NCBI GenBank assembly: GCA_016213345.1
Contig: JACRAO010000197.1
Coordinates: forward strand, 1-12,120
Reading direction: 5' to 3'
DNA: 12,120 bases
Source of the DNA: Bdellovibrio sp.
GTDB lineage: Bacteria > Bdellovibrionota > UBA1018
A program made the translations under genes and the position numbers. Of this stretch, positions 1 to 6,552 are shown piece after piece; within the stretch, counting starts at the first letter, position 1; the number at the start of each line of letters is the position of its first letter. Under the pieces are notes generated by a model. The model was not told where the DNA came from, did no database searches, and was given only the letters and a program-made list of their open reading frames with translations.

Positions 1-420
1 ACTATTAAAGAAAAATTTACCCCCTATCCCAAAACCAAATCGATTGACAAAGTTTTTTGATGCTCCAACGTGGAGATAAGATCCGTCGGATTTTTGTGTG
101 TAGGCAGCACCTGCCTGAAACACTTCTGATCGCCCATCCTGAATGGAGACATTTAAAATCCTACCCTTATCACCAATATCATTTTGATTTGCAAAAGAAA
201 GGTAGTTAAAACCAAAACTATACGTGGGTAAAAAAGAAGCAAACGACGGATTTAGAAATATAGCGTCATTAAGTAATGGACCTGCGTGGCCTGCTCCACC
301 TAAAGCTATAGTTCTAGGCGAATGGAAGTCAGAAGCAATGGCGGCAAAAGAATACATAAACATCAGAACAGCAAATATGTAACTAATTGATTTTATTATT
401 AAAAACCATTTTTCTTTCAT
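1..420 (-). CDS. Outer-membrane-type beta-barrel protein, 5' part only
   Basis: An open frame reads leftward from an ATG at 418-420 and runs off the window start without a stop, giving 140 codons of N-terminal sequence. A GGAGGTAAT ribosome binding site (421-429) sits directly before the ATG. Residues 1 to about 28 form a basic then hydrophobic signal peptide ending near AAIAS. The mature part has alternating polar and hydrophobic residues, many aromatics and glycines (for example FGFNYLSF, FGFGIGG), as expected for an outer-membrane barrel. The stretch NDAIFLNPSF resembles NIFYNPSY in the barrel gene at 998-2017, so the two may be distant paralogues. The gene is divergent from the dksA-like gene. 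No transported substrate or specific family can be named; the outer-membrane location is inferred from composition. Confidence 0.75.
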   Translation of the reverse strand, partial: MKEKWFLIIKSISYIFAVLMFMYSFAAIASDFHSPRTIALGGAGHAGPLLNDAIFLNPSFASFLPTYSFGFNYLSFANQNDIGDKGRILNVSIQDGRSEVFQAGAAYTQKSDGSYLHVGASKNFVNRFGFGIGGKFFFNS

Positions 421-498
421 ATTACCTCCAAAAAATTAACTAGCCGTGCTATTTTCTCTTTCACATTTACGAATAATCTGCTAATTGTTGGGCCGCTT

Positions 499-876
499 AT
501 GCCAATTAGAAAAGAAAAAGTAGCACATATTAAAAACGATCTGTTAGCTCGACGAAATACATTGGCCAGTGAACTACGAAAATCGCATGCAGAACTCATT
601 AACGATGAAGAATTCCTTTTCTCAGATTCAGTGGATCAAGCAAGCGCAGATACTGGAAAAAGTTTAGTCGTTCAGATCAAGAACCGCAACCACATAGTGT
701 TAGCCGAAATTGATCAAGCTCTAAAACGTATTGAGCTAGGAATTTTTGGAGAGTGTGAACGCTGTGGAGACGAAATCAGCGAAGCCAGGATGAAGGCCTA
801 TCCATCAACAACACTCTGCATACAATGCAAGACTGAAACAGAAGCCGAAGCACTGCGGTATCCAAAAAAAATATAA
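499..876 (+). CDS. dksA: DksA/TraR-family C4 zinc-finger transcription regulator
   Basis: DksA enters the RNA polymerase secondary channel and works with ppGpp to adjust rRNA and amino-acid promoter activity. The 125-residue product has an N-terminal coiled-coil region (about 5-75) and a four-cysteine zinc finger (C86, C89, C107, C110). The coiled-coil tip reads DSVDQA at 43-48, which lines up with the E. coli tip residues D71, D74 and A76, so the part that acts on the polymerase active site is kept. It is shorter than E. coli DksA (151 residues), mostly at the N-terminus. Keeping all four cysteines argues against the zinc-independent DksA2 type. The ATG at 499 has only a weak upstream SD (TTGGG). 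The gene is divergent from the partial barrel gene and followed by another barrel gene with its own promoter. Family certain; strict orthology to dksA likely. Confidence 0.88.
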   Translation: MPIRKEKVAHIKNDLLARRNTLASELRKSHAELINDEEFLFSDSVDQASADTGKSLVVQIKNRNHIVLAEIDQALKRIELGIFGECERCGDEISEARMKAYPSTTLCIQCKTETEAEALRYPKKI

Positions 877-927
877 AACACATTAACGCACTGAGTACAC
901 CACAACAAATAGTGTTTCGTTTATTAG

Positions 928-956
928 TTGACACTAGGTAAACTTGACGACATTAT
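928..956 (+). promoter_or_regulatory. Candidate sigma-70-type promoter for the 998-2017 barrel gene
   Basis: A consensus TTGACA lies at 928-933. Seventeen bases later is CATTAT (951-956, 4 of 6 matches to TATAAT), with TTATAT two bases further along as an alternative. The start codon is about 40 nt downstream, after a strong AGGAGG ribosome binding site at 983-988. Pattern match only. Confidence 0.45.
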
Positions 957-997
957 ATTTGTATAGGAACATTTGTCCCTTGAGGAGGGGGTAATAT

Positions 998-2017
998 ATG
1001 AAAAATCGTTTAATTATTTTAATGACAGCCATTACTGTTTTTGTAGCATCGAGTGCTTTTGCATCAGTTGCCAAGGAAATAGTAATGGGTCAAGGAGATC
1101 CAGTAGGACTCCTGGAGCGTGGTAGTTTTTATAACGACAGTAGTAATAATATTTTTTACAATCCGTCTTATGCCAATGAGTATAAGAACTGGGCAACTAT
1201 AGAAGTTTCCCGGTATGCCGTGCCAGCTATCGCAGGCGCAACTGCCGAGGGTGGATTTGTAAATGCTTTTGGTAGCTGGGTACTGGGATTTTATATGAAC
1301 CGCTCTGATGCAACCAGGGGATCATATACAAATGCTGTTAGTCACCGGCCTTTTGATCTCATTATTGCAAGTGATATGGGAATGAAATGGGGACTAGGAA
1401 TCACATTTGGTGGATATAAAACAGGATCAACCACATCTGAAAAAGATCTAACACTAAGAGCAGGCGCTCAATTTGGTGAGTTAGAGCCATATATTAGTGT
1501 AAAAGTCATTGGCTCAGACAAAGTCGCTGCAGGTGAGACTAAAACAACTGGCTACGGCGGTGGTTTTAAATACAAGTGGGGCGAGTGGACACCTTACTTG
1601 GCTTATAACAAATTAAGCTCTCCTACTGGAAACATGAACTACGGCTGGGGTATGGGTATTGGTAGAAACACAAAAGTTGGCGAAGCTCATCTCACCTATG
1701 CCATTGCTCTTTGGGAAGATCTTGGACCAAAGAGATGGATTATTCCTGTTGATATGGCTTTAGAGGGCTCTCTTACATCTTGGCTCAAAGCACGAGCTGG
1801 ATTTACTTATAATTTAATTGATATAACTAAAGAGGTTACCACAGGAGCTGATACTACCAATGCACGAGTAGGTGCTACAATCAATGTTAGTAAGGTTGAT
1901 TTTGATTGGGTAGTGGGACACACCGGCTTCGCTGGCGGTAGTGAGGTAGTATCAGGAAAATCATTTGACCTTGCCAGCGGTTTTTTTACTGCAGCAAGCT
2001 TAACGTACCATTGGTAA
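998..2017 (+). CDS. Outer-membrane beta-barrel protein
   Basis: This 339-residue protein begins with a clear signal peptide (basic MKNR, hydrophobic core, probable cleavage after AFA at residue 22) and ends in TYHW, a terminal aromatic typical of barrels recognised by the Bam machinery. Between them are many short alternating strands rich in Gly, Tyr and Trp (for example WGLGITFGGY, YGGGFKYKWGEW, YGWGMGIG). Near residues 47-58 it has NDSSNNIFYNPSY, similar to NDAIFLNPSF in the partial gene at 1-420. An AGGAGG site nine bases before the ATG supports the start and suggests strong translation. It appears to be a single-gene unit, ending in TAA just before a perfect palindrome. It may be a porin or structural outer-membrane protein; no family or substrate is recognised, so function stays open. 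Confidence 0.8.
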   Translation: MKNRLIILMTAITVFVASSAFASVAKEIVMGQGDPVGLLERGSFYNDSSNNIFYNPSYANEYKNWATIEVSRYAVPAIAGATAEGGFVNAFGSWVLGFYMNRSDATRGSYTNAVSHRPFDLIIASDMGMKWGLGITFGGYKTGSTTSEKDLTLRAGAQFGELEPYISVKVIGSDKVAAGETKTTGYGGGFKYKWGEWTPYLAYNKLSSPTGNMNYGWGMGIGRNTKVGEAHLTYAIALWEDLGPKRWIIPVDMALEGSLTSWLKARAGFTYNLIDITKEVTTGADTTNARVGATINVSKVDFDWVVGHTGFAGGSEVVSGKSFDLASGFFTAASLTYHW

Positions 2018-2040
2018 TTTTCCCTTAAATATCCAATTAT

Positions 2041-2081
2041 CAGTAAACAGTTACTGTAACAGTTACAGTAACTGTTTACTG
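2041..2081. repeat. Perfect 41-bp palindrome (20-bp arms, 1-base centre)
   Basis: Bases 2041-2060 are exactly complementary in reverse to 2062-2081, around a single A at 2061. The arms hold nested palindromes: GTTACTGTAAC around 2050-2060 and GTTACAGTAAC at 2062-2072. It lies between the convergent barrel (stop at 2017) and Nudix (stop at 2091) genes, so it could act as a bidirectional terminator or mRNA 3'-end stabiliser, but no run of T follows it. Related octamers (ACAGTAAC) recur at 11621-11700, which suggests a dispersed repeat family. Confidence 0.9.
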
Positions 2082-2090
2082 TATACAGTT

Positions 2091-2702
2091 TCACTGCTTT
2101 AATCTTTCTAACAAATTTTTTAAAATCTCAGCTGTTGCTCCCCAAATTCTGTATTGTCTAACTTGATAAACATGAACTTCAAATTCCTGTTCTTTCCAAG
2201 TCATCTTTTCTTTTCTGTGACATTGTGGAGCCCTGAGATCATCTAAACTTGCCCAAAAGATTTCTGCGATTTCTATTGGATGTAACTTAAACATTAATTT
2301 TTCGATTGGTGTATTTAAAATCCCAATTACCGGAGTCACTCGAAAACCAGTTACAGTATTTAGTGGTGGCAACTCTCCAATGACTTCTATTGCGGAGGCT
2401 GGGATACCTACTTCTTCTTCTGTCTCCCTAAGTGCCACATGAGTCAAAGACAGATCCCCAGGATCTCGCCTACCACCAGGAAAAGACACCTGTCCTTTGT
2501 GAACATCTACTTTGTCAGTGCGCAAGGTAAACAAAATTTCAAACTTATTAGTATTCTCTTTGGCACCAAATAAAATCAAAACACCAGCTTCACTTAAATG
2601 CGCCTTTCCTGATAATTCGGGCCAGAGAAGTTGCACTTTTTCCATTCGCTCATATGGCAAATCTAAACTAATTGCATTAATTAAATTTTCACGAAGATTC
2701 AC
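2091..2702 (-). CDS. Nudix hydrolase, CoA-pyrophosphatase (NudL) type
   Basis: Enzymes of this type cleave coenzyme A and CoA esters to 3',5'-ADP and 4'-phosphopantetheine. The 203-residue protein shows the CoA-specific signature LFTLRTDKVDVHKGQVSFPG (58-76), the Nudix box core RETEEEVGI (92-100) and the conserved C-terminal YRIWGATAEIL (184-194). The Nudix glutamate expected just after the GG is replaced by Asp, as in NudL-type proteins. The start is GTG at 2702 because an in-frame TAA, the stop of the upstream gene, lies five codons before it. There is no Shine-Dalgarno match there, so translation may be coupled to the upstream gene 12 bases away; an internal start at Met20 is possible. The stop is TGA. 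It probably shares a transcript with the Lys/His-rich protein gene. Family is secure; CoA as substrate is inferred from the signature. Confidence 0.88.
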   Translation of the reverse strand: MNLRENLINAISLDLPYERMEKVQLLWPELSGKAHLSEAGVLILFGAKENTNKFEILFTLRTDKVDVHKGQVSFPGGRRDPGDLSLTHVALRETEEEVGIPASAIEVIGELPPLNTVTGFRVTPVIGILNTPIEKLMFKLHPIEIAEIFWASLDDLRAPQCHRKEKMTWKEQEFEVHVYQVRQYRIWGATAEILKNLLERLKQ

Positions 2703-2714
2703 AGAGCTTGCGCA

Positions 2715-2990
2715 TTACTGTGCCGCTGGTGGAGCTGGTGGCTGCACAGGAGGAGCTTCGACAGGTGTTGCAGCTTCGGCAGCATGCGATCTCTTGTGCT
2801 TTTTCATCTTTTTACCCATTTTTTTATTACGATGATGTTTTTTTGCCTTATGCTTTTTCTTAGCATGATGGGCAACCTGTGAAGGAGCACGTTCATTTAA
2901 TGGCTGAGTATTTTGAATAGCTTCTTCTGCAAAAACTTGTGTTACAAAAGCCATAGCTATGGCAATTACAGTAAAGAATACTTTTTTCAT
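2715..2990 (-). CDS. Small exported Lys/His-rich protein
   Basis: I start this gene at the ATG at 2990, which has a GGAGG site 11 bases upstream and opens a good signal peptide (MKKVFF, hydrophobic core, probable cleavage after VFA at residue 21). The open frame extends upstream to 3089, but that part lacks a suitable site and would bury the signal peptide. The mature protein is about 70 residues: a short acidic start, a very basic centre of Lys and His (about 40-70, such as HHAKKKHKAKKHH), then a Pro/Ala-rich tail (APPVQPPAPP). Nothing resembles a catalytic domain. The composition recalls acid-shock protein Asr of enterobacteria, but that is resemblance only. It could bind metals, polyanions or the cell wall in the periplasm. 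The Nudix gene follows after 12 bases. Confidence 0.75.
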   Translation of the reverse strand: MKKVFFTVIAIAMAFVTQVFAEEAIQNTQPLNERAPSQVAHHAKKKHKAKKHHRNKKMGKKMKKHKRSHAAEAATPVEAPPVQPPAPPAAQ

Positions 2991-3050
2991 ACTTTTTAAA
3001 GCCTCCTTTTGCGATCTTATATATAAAATAAAAATATAGGAAATAAAAAA

Positions 3051-4058
3051 ATGAATTTTAAAAAAAGAATCCAAGACCCAAGGCGTCAAAAAAACATGCG
3101 CATTCGCACTCTTATAGAAACAGGCATAAGAGAATTTTTTTTACAAGAAAGCTTTATAGAAGTTAGAACCCCACTCTTAGTGAAAAGCCCGGGGATGGAG
3201 CCGCATATCAGACCTTTTAAACTCTTAAGTGGAGCATATCTCCCCACTTCTCCTGAGTTTGCCATGAAAAAGCTCCTTGCTGGTGGACTAGAAAAGATTT
3301 TTCAAATTTGCCCTGCTTTTAGAAACGAACCCATTTCTCCAATTCATCACCCTGAATTTACCATACTAGAATGGTATCGAACACATGCTTCGCTTCAGGA
3401 TATTATGAAGGATGTTGAAAATTTAATTTATTTTTTAAGTAATAAAATTTTAGGAACGTCAGAAATGACTTATAAAAAAGAAAAGCTAAACCTGACACTA
3501 CCTTGGCCTAAATTTAAAATAATAGACTTATTTCAAACTCATGTTGGAATCAATCTCATCAGATGTAAAACACTAAAACAAATGCAACAAGAATGTAAGC
3601 GTCTCGATGTTACAGTTTCAAAAAAAGATAGCTGGGATGATTTATATTTCAAAATTTGGCTTGATCATATTGAACCAAAATTACCATCTGGACGAGGAGT
3701 TTTTGTTTATGATTTTCCTCCAACACAATCCGCACTGTCGATCGCAGAAAAAGACCAAGATGGAAATCTCTGGGCCAAGCGTTTTGAATTTTATCTGGGT
3801 GGATTAGAGCTAGGCAATGCTTTTCAAGAACTCACAGATCCTGTGGAACAAAAAAGGCGTTTTATTAATGATATGAAACTACGAAAAAAAACTTATGGTT
3901 CTCAGTTTCCACCAAATCCAATAGACGAAAAATTTATTTCGGCTTTAAAAGAAGGGATACCTCAGACAGCAGGAATAGCCGTTGGAGTGGACCGTCTTGT
4001 CATGCTTTTTGCTGACGAAGTAGATATTGATTATACATTATGGCTACCTAGTATGTGA
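3051..4058 (+). CDS. epmA: EF-P beta-lysylation ligase EpmA (PoxA/GenX), LysRS paralogue
   Basis: EpmA attaches (R)-beta-lysine to a conserved lysine of elongation factor P, helping ribosomes through proline stretches. The 335-residue protein is only the class II aminoacyl-tRNA synthetase catalytic core, with no N-terminal anticodon-binding domain, matching EpmA (about 325 residues) rather than LysRS. Visible elements are a motif 1 region (about 30-52), SPEFAMKKLLAGG (67-79), motif 2 FRNEP...HHPEFTILEWYR (90-110), GLELGNAFQELTDP (251-264) and motif 3 AGIAVGVDRLVML (307-319). The ATG at 3051 follows a weak AGGAAA site. It is divergent from the Lys/His-rich gene over 60 very AT-rich bases and convergent with the LpxH-like gene, with 16 bases between the stops. 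EF-P and EpmB are not in the window, so their presence cannot be judged. The stop is TGA. Confidence 0.9.
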   Translation: MNFKKRIQDPRRQKNMRIRTLIETGIREFFLQESFIEVRTPLLVKSPGMEPHIRPFKLLSGAYLPTSPEFAMKKLLAGGLEKIFQICPAFRNEPISPIHHPEFTILEWYRTHASLQDIMKDVENLIYFLSNKILGTSEMTYKKEKLNLTLPWPKFKIIDLFQTHVGINLIRCKTLKQMQQECKRLDVTVSKKDSWDDLYFKIWLDHIEPKLPSGRGVFVYDFPPTQSALSIAEKDQDGNLWAKRFEFYLGGLELGNAFQELTDPVEQKRRFINDMKLRKKTYGSQFPPNPIDEKFISALKEGIPQTAGIAVGVDRLVMLFADEVDIDYTLWLPSM

Positions 4059-4074
4059 TATTAATATTCCGCTT

Positions 4075-4803
4075 TTAAAATGCTGCTCTTTTAACTAATA
4101 AATCCCCAGCACTCCAAGTGAGATATGTTTTATGCACCTTGGGATATCCCATATTAATATACTGCCCCGAACAGTCTCCAACACGAAAAACCATCTCATC
4201 TAAATCATGACAATGTCCTAAAATTACAAAGTCAAAACCTCTTTGAATCTTATCTACTGCAAAATTTCTATACTTTTTTCTAACCATTTCTTGTTTATGT
4301 TTTGGCATATCTTCGAATTTAAAAATCTTTTGTTCTCTACTGTGACGACTACAAGTTTTTCCTATAAAATCAATCCACGTATCAGGAGATAAACGAATAA
4401 GACCCTTAGCAAATGGTGTTCTTAACGCATTTCGTATTAAAAAATACTTCCAGTCTGAGGAGTCTACTAAATCACCATGCTCAAAATAAAATTTTTTATT
4501 TTTCAAATTTAGTGAAAAATTTTGCGGATAAACCTGCATCATGTTATTTGATAAAAGAAAATCATGATTACCTTCGATGTAATGGAAGGCAATGTTTCTT
4601 TTTATGTGAAAATTAATAATTTCAAAAAATTCACTATAACGCTCTAAAAAAATCTTCTTATTTCCAACAAAGAAATCAAAAATATCACCTAAAAAAACCA
4701 CAACGTCATTTTCAGAAAGTCTAGTTTTTAGAACTTCTAAAAATTGAAAATAAAACGGATCATTATTACTTAAAATATGCAAATCAGAGAAAACAAATAG
4801 CAC
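4075..4803 (-). CDS. LpxH-like metallophosphoesterase (UDP-2,3-diacylglucosamine pyrophosphatase type)
   Basis: LpxH enzymes hydrolyse UDP-2,3-diacylglucosamine to lipid X at the inner membrane in lipid A synthesis. The 242-residue length equals that of LpxH, and all calcineurin-type metal motifs are present: D7-x-H9 (SDLH), GD40, GN79-H80-D81, H109-GD and GH197-C-H199. The region between, with basic and hydrophobic residues (about 118-150, FLIRNALRTPFAKGLIRL), fits the lipid-binding cap of this family. The start is GTG at 4803; an in-frame TAA two codons upstream rules out a longer form, and no Shine-Dalgarno site is visible. It lies 36 bases after the FlaG-like gene on the same strand. LpxH-like paralogues exist whose substrate is unknown, so I give no symbol. 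Confidence 0.8.
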   Translation of the reverse strand: MLFVFSDLHILSNNDPFYFQFLEVLKTRLSENDVVVFLGDIFDFFVGNKKIFLERYSEFFEIINFHIKRNIAFHYIEGNHDFLLSNNMMQVYPQNFSLNLKNKKFYFEHGDLVDSSDWKYFLIRNALRTPFAKGLIRLSPDTWIDFIGKTCSRHSREQKIFKFEDMPKHKQEMVRKKYRNFAVDKIQRGFDFVILGHCHDLDEMVFRVGDCSGQYINMGYPKVHKTYLTWSAGDLLVKRAAF

Positions 4804-4839
4804 ACTTTATGAATAGCGCTAATGCAGAGAAGTTTCAAT

Positions 4840-5229
4840 TTAAAGTTTTTTATCTAAAATCTTGCCACGAGATTTTGTATCCAGAGTAGCGGCTTCTCTT
4901 AGCTTCAAAAATTCTTCGCCAGAAAATTGTCTCACGATGGTACCTGTACCATCTTTTAACACGACTTTCAATCCCAGTTGCGAAGAAGTGAGTGAAGCCT
5001 CTAACTCTTTTGACTGTATTCTTAGTTCGTCTTTGAAGGACTGTATGGCATTTTCAAGTTGTAGTGGGTCTGCAATAATATTATTTTTTTCCGCTTCCTT
5101 ATTATTTTGCTTAGATTCTTGTTTTTTCTCTTGTTCTTCTGATTTTCCGGATTGACCGTCTTCTAGATCTTGTTTTCTAGTTACTTGATAAAATCGTTCT
5201 GGTACTCCCGTAAAAGGATTTATTTTCAT
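4840..5229 (-). CDS. flaG: FlaG-like flagellar protein
   Basis: FlaG proteins influence filament length and are usually encoded next to flagellin genes. The C-terminal half (about 70-129) matches the FlaG pattern: an amphipathic helix, then LGLKVVLKDGTGTIVRQFSGEEFLKLREA and a closing RGKILD, equivalent to the usual strand with an IRQIP-type turn and final G-x-x-x-D. The N-terminal half is low-complexity and very polar (residues 20-50, rich in Glu, Lys and Gln), probably disordered or coiled coil. The ATG at 5229 is preceded by only a weak GAGTGGG site. A FliA-like promoter candidate overlaps the upstream terminator tail at 5254-5281. Position directly after two flagellins supports the call. 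The match is by pattern, so function is likely rather than certain. Confidence 0.65.
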   Translation of the reverse strand: MKINPFTGVPERFYQVTRKQDLEDGQSGKSEEQEKKQESKQNNKEAEKNNIIADPLQLENAIQSFKDELRIQSKELEASLTSSQLGLKVVLKDGTGTIVRQFSGEEFLKLREAATLDTKSRGKILDKKL

Positions 5230-5253
5230 TTTCTAGACACCCACTCACTCATC

Positions 5254-5281
5254 AGTTCGGCAACCAACTACAGAAACTTAA
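5254..5281 (-). promoter_or_regulatory. Weak FliA (sigma-28)-like promoter for the FlaG-like gene
   Basis: On the minus strand, TTAAGTTT (5281-5274) is followed after 12 bases by GCCGAACT (5261-5254). The sigma-28 consensus is TAAAGTTT, 11 bases, GCCGATAA, so the spacer is one base long and the -10 box matches at five of eight. It lies about 25 bases before the ATG at 5229 and just beyond the flagellin terminator, a logical place for separate flaG expression. Confidence 0.35.
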
Positions 5282-5326
5282 AAAAATAAGCCCCCTTATA
5301 GAGCTCGGCACTCCAACAGGGGGCTT
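5280..5326 (-). terminator. Intrinsic terminator of the downstream flagellin gene
   Basis: A perfect 9-bp stem pairs AAGCCCCCT (5288-5296) with AGGGGGCTT (5318-5326) across a 21-base loop. On the minus strand it is followed by ATTTTTTT. It lies about 45 bases past the stop codon at 5370. The plus strand also has five T after the stem, so it could work both ways. Confidence 0.85.
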
Positions 5327-5369
5327 TTTGGGCTTAAGCACAGGCGCAAGTTGTAAAATCAGTAATTTT

Positions 5370-6209
5370 TTAGAGCAACTTTAGGGCCATCATGGGCGAA
5401 GTATTTGCTTGAGCAAGTACTGCAACACCAGCACTTTGCAAAATTTGCCCACGTACAAGTTCTGTCGTTTCAGAAGCAATATCTGTGTCAGCAATACGAG
5501 AACGTGCATTTGCTAAAGTTTCCTTAGCAATACCAAGGTTATTTACAGTAGCATGGAGTTTGTTTTGGGTCGCACCTAGGCGTGCACGAGCTTCGAAAAC
5601 TTTTCCAATACCTCCATCAACTAGATCCATTGCTTCACGAGCAGAATCAATGCTTTCATAATTTAATGAATCAACACCTAATGAATTAGTTTTCACATTA
5701 TAATCATTGGGTTGAAACACAATTCGGTCAGCATCATTTAGTTCTTTTCTGATACCTACTTGAAATTGCAGTTCAGACTTTTGTGATTCACCATTTAACA
5801 GTGCAGTGCCATTATAATTGGTGACATTGGCAATTCGGTCAATTTCAGCCAGTAATGTTCCCACTTCTTGGTGGATAAAACCTCTTTCTTTTTCACCCAC
5901 CGTGTCAGAAGAAGCTTGAACCGCCAGCTCTCGCATGCGGATCAAGATATTACCAATTTCGGTAAGACCTCCTTCAGCCACTTGCACAAATGAAATACCA
6001 TCATTAGCATTTCTTTCGGCTTGTGCCATAGATCTGATTTGTGCTCGCAAATTTTCACTAATTGACAGCCCTGCAGCATCATCTCCTGCAGCTGTGATAC
6101 GATTACCAGAAGATAACCGTATATAGTGTTTTGCTTGTTCATCATTACTTTGCGACAGTGCCCTGTTTGCTGCCATTGCAGCTATATTTGTCGATATTCT
6201 TAAGCCCAT
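5370..6209 (-). CDS. fliC: Flagellin (second copy in transcription order)
   Basis: This filament subunit has 279 residues, made almost entirely of the conserved N-terminal D0/D1 helices (about 1-140) and C-terminal D1/D0 helices (about 190-279), with only a short variable middle. Typical stretches are DDAAGLSISENLRAQIRS (43-60), the RMRELAVQAS region that in other bacteria forms the TLR5 site, DRIANVTNYNG, and QILQSAGVAVLAQAN near the end. It ends ALKLL, without the usual final glycine. I start at the ATG at 6209, which has AGAGGGG about seven bases upstream; a TTG-started extension to 6311 adds 34 residues foreign to flagellins and is rejected. It has its own FliA-like promoter, a leader of roughly 170 nt and a terminator. 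It is clearly diverged from the 6553-7386 copy, so the duplication is not recent. Confidence 0.95.
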   Translation of the reverse strand: MGLRISTNIAAMAANRALSQSNDEQAKHYIRLSSGNRITAAGDDAAGLSISENLRAQIRSMAQAERNANDGISFVQVAEGGLTEIGNILIRMRELAVQASSDTVGEKERGFIHQEVGTLLAEIDRIANVTNYNGTALLNGESQKSELQFQVGIRKELNDADRIVFQPNDYNVKTNSLGVDSLNYESIDSAREAMDLVDGGIGKVFEARARLGATQNKLHATVNNLGIAKETLANARSRIADTDIASETTELVRGQILQSAGVAVLAQANTSPMMALKLL

Positions 6210-6386
6210 AGATAAACCCCTCTCTTCTCCCGAACACAAAAAGTTCAGGCCGAGAAAAATTTTAAAACGTCTGTAAGGGGAATTTAAACTAGAACTTCTA
6301 TTCCGCCACAAGCAACAGCAATGTACCTCCGGCAGACGCTGTCAGTTTTTTTAGCTAAGCCCAATGCTTAACTACTGACAACTAAT

Positions 6387-6413
6387 ATATCGGAATGAGT
6401 CAATAATACTTGA
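6387..6413 (-). promoter_or_regulatory. FliA (sigma-28)-like promoter of the 5370-6209 flagellin
   Basis: On the minus strand TCAAGTAT (6413-6406) is followed after exactly 11 bases by TCCGATAT (6394-6387). Each box matches the sigma-28 consensus (TAAAGTTT, GCCGATAA) at six of eight positions, with the canonical spacing. Transcription would start near 6380, giving a leader of about 170 nt. Confidence 0.6.
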
Positions 6414-6489
6414 CTATAAGCATACTATATTAACATTCTATATATGCTCCGTGTTATCTCTATGAGATACTTACTTAATTCCGTTAGTT

Positions 6490-6518
6490 AAAAAAGGGGA
6501 GATCAAATCATCCCCCCT
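6490..6518 (-). terminator. Intrinsic terminator of the upstream flagellin gene
   Basis: On the minus strand a stem of GGGGGGAT against ATCTCCCC (one G-U pair, loop of about six bases) is followed by TTTTTT. It begins about 35 bases after the flagellin stop at 6553, so the two flagellin genes are probably separate transcripts. Confidence 0.85.
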
Positions 6519-6552
6519 GTTTACCAAACGGGTGGGGTTAATACATTAAGAA

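Larger units (their letters stand above)
6210..6552. other. 343-bp gap between the two flagellin genes
   Basis: No gene is supported here. Read on the minus strand it holds, in order, the terminator of the first flagellin (6518-6490), a 15-bp inverted repeat TATCTC-TAT-GAGATA (plus strand 6455-6469), a FliA-like promoter (6413-6387) and a long mRNA leader. The leader has a 7-bp hairpin, CCTGAAC/GTTCGGG with one G-U pair (6249-6229), ending about six bases before the AGAGGGG ribosome binding site at 6223-6217. Confidence 0.7.

Noticed and set aside
2512..2835. Plus-strand frame of about 107 codons opposite the Nudix and Lys/His-rich genes
   Set aside because: It is antisense to two well-supported genes, and its Ala/Gly/Cys-rich end mirrors their Pro/Ala codons.
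4862..5155. Plus-strand Ser/Cys/Phe-rich frame of 97 codons opposite the FlaG-like gene
   Set aside because: Its composition is what results from reading Glu/Lys/Gln codons on the other strand; no ribosome site or known domain.
6210..6311. In-frame 34-residue N-terminal extension of the second flagellin from a TTG codon
   Set aside because: Flagellins start at MGLR-type sequences, the ATG at 6209 has a good ribosome binding site, and the extension crosses the leader hairpin.
6326..6353. Alternative sigma-28-like site, TAAA then GCCGGAGG after 16 bases, before the second flagellin
   Set aside because: The spacing is one base too long and the -10 matches poorly after GCCG; the site at 6387-6413 has canonical spacing and better boxes.
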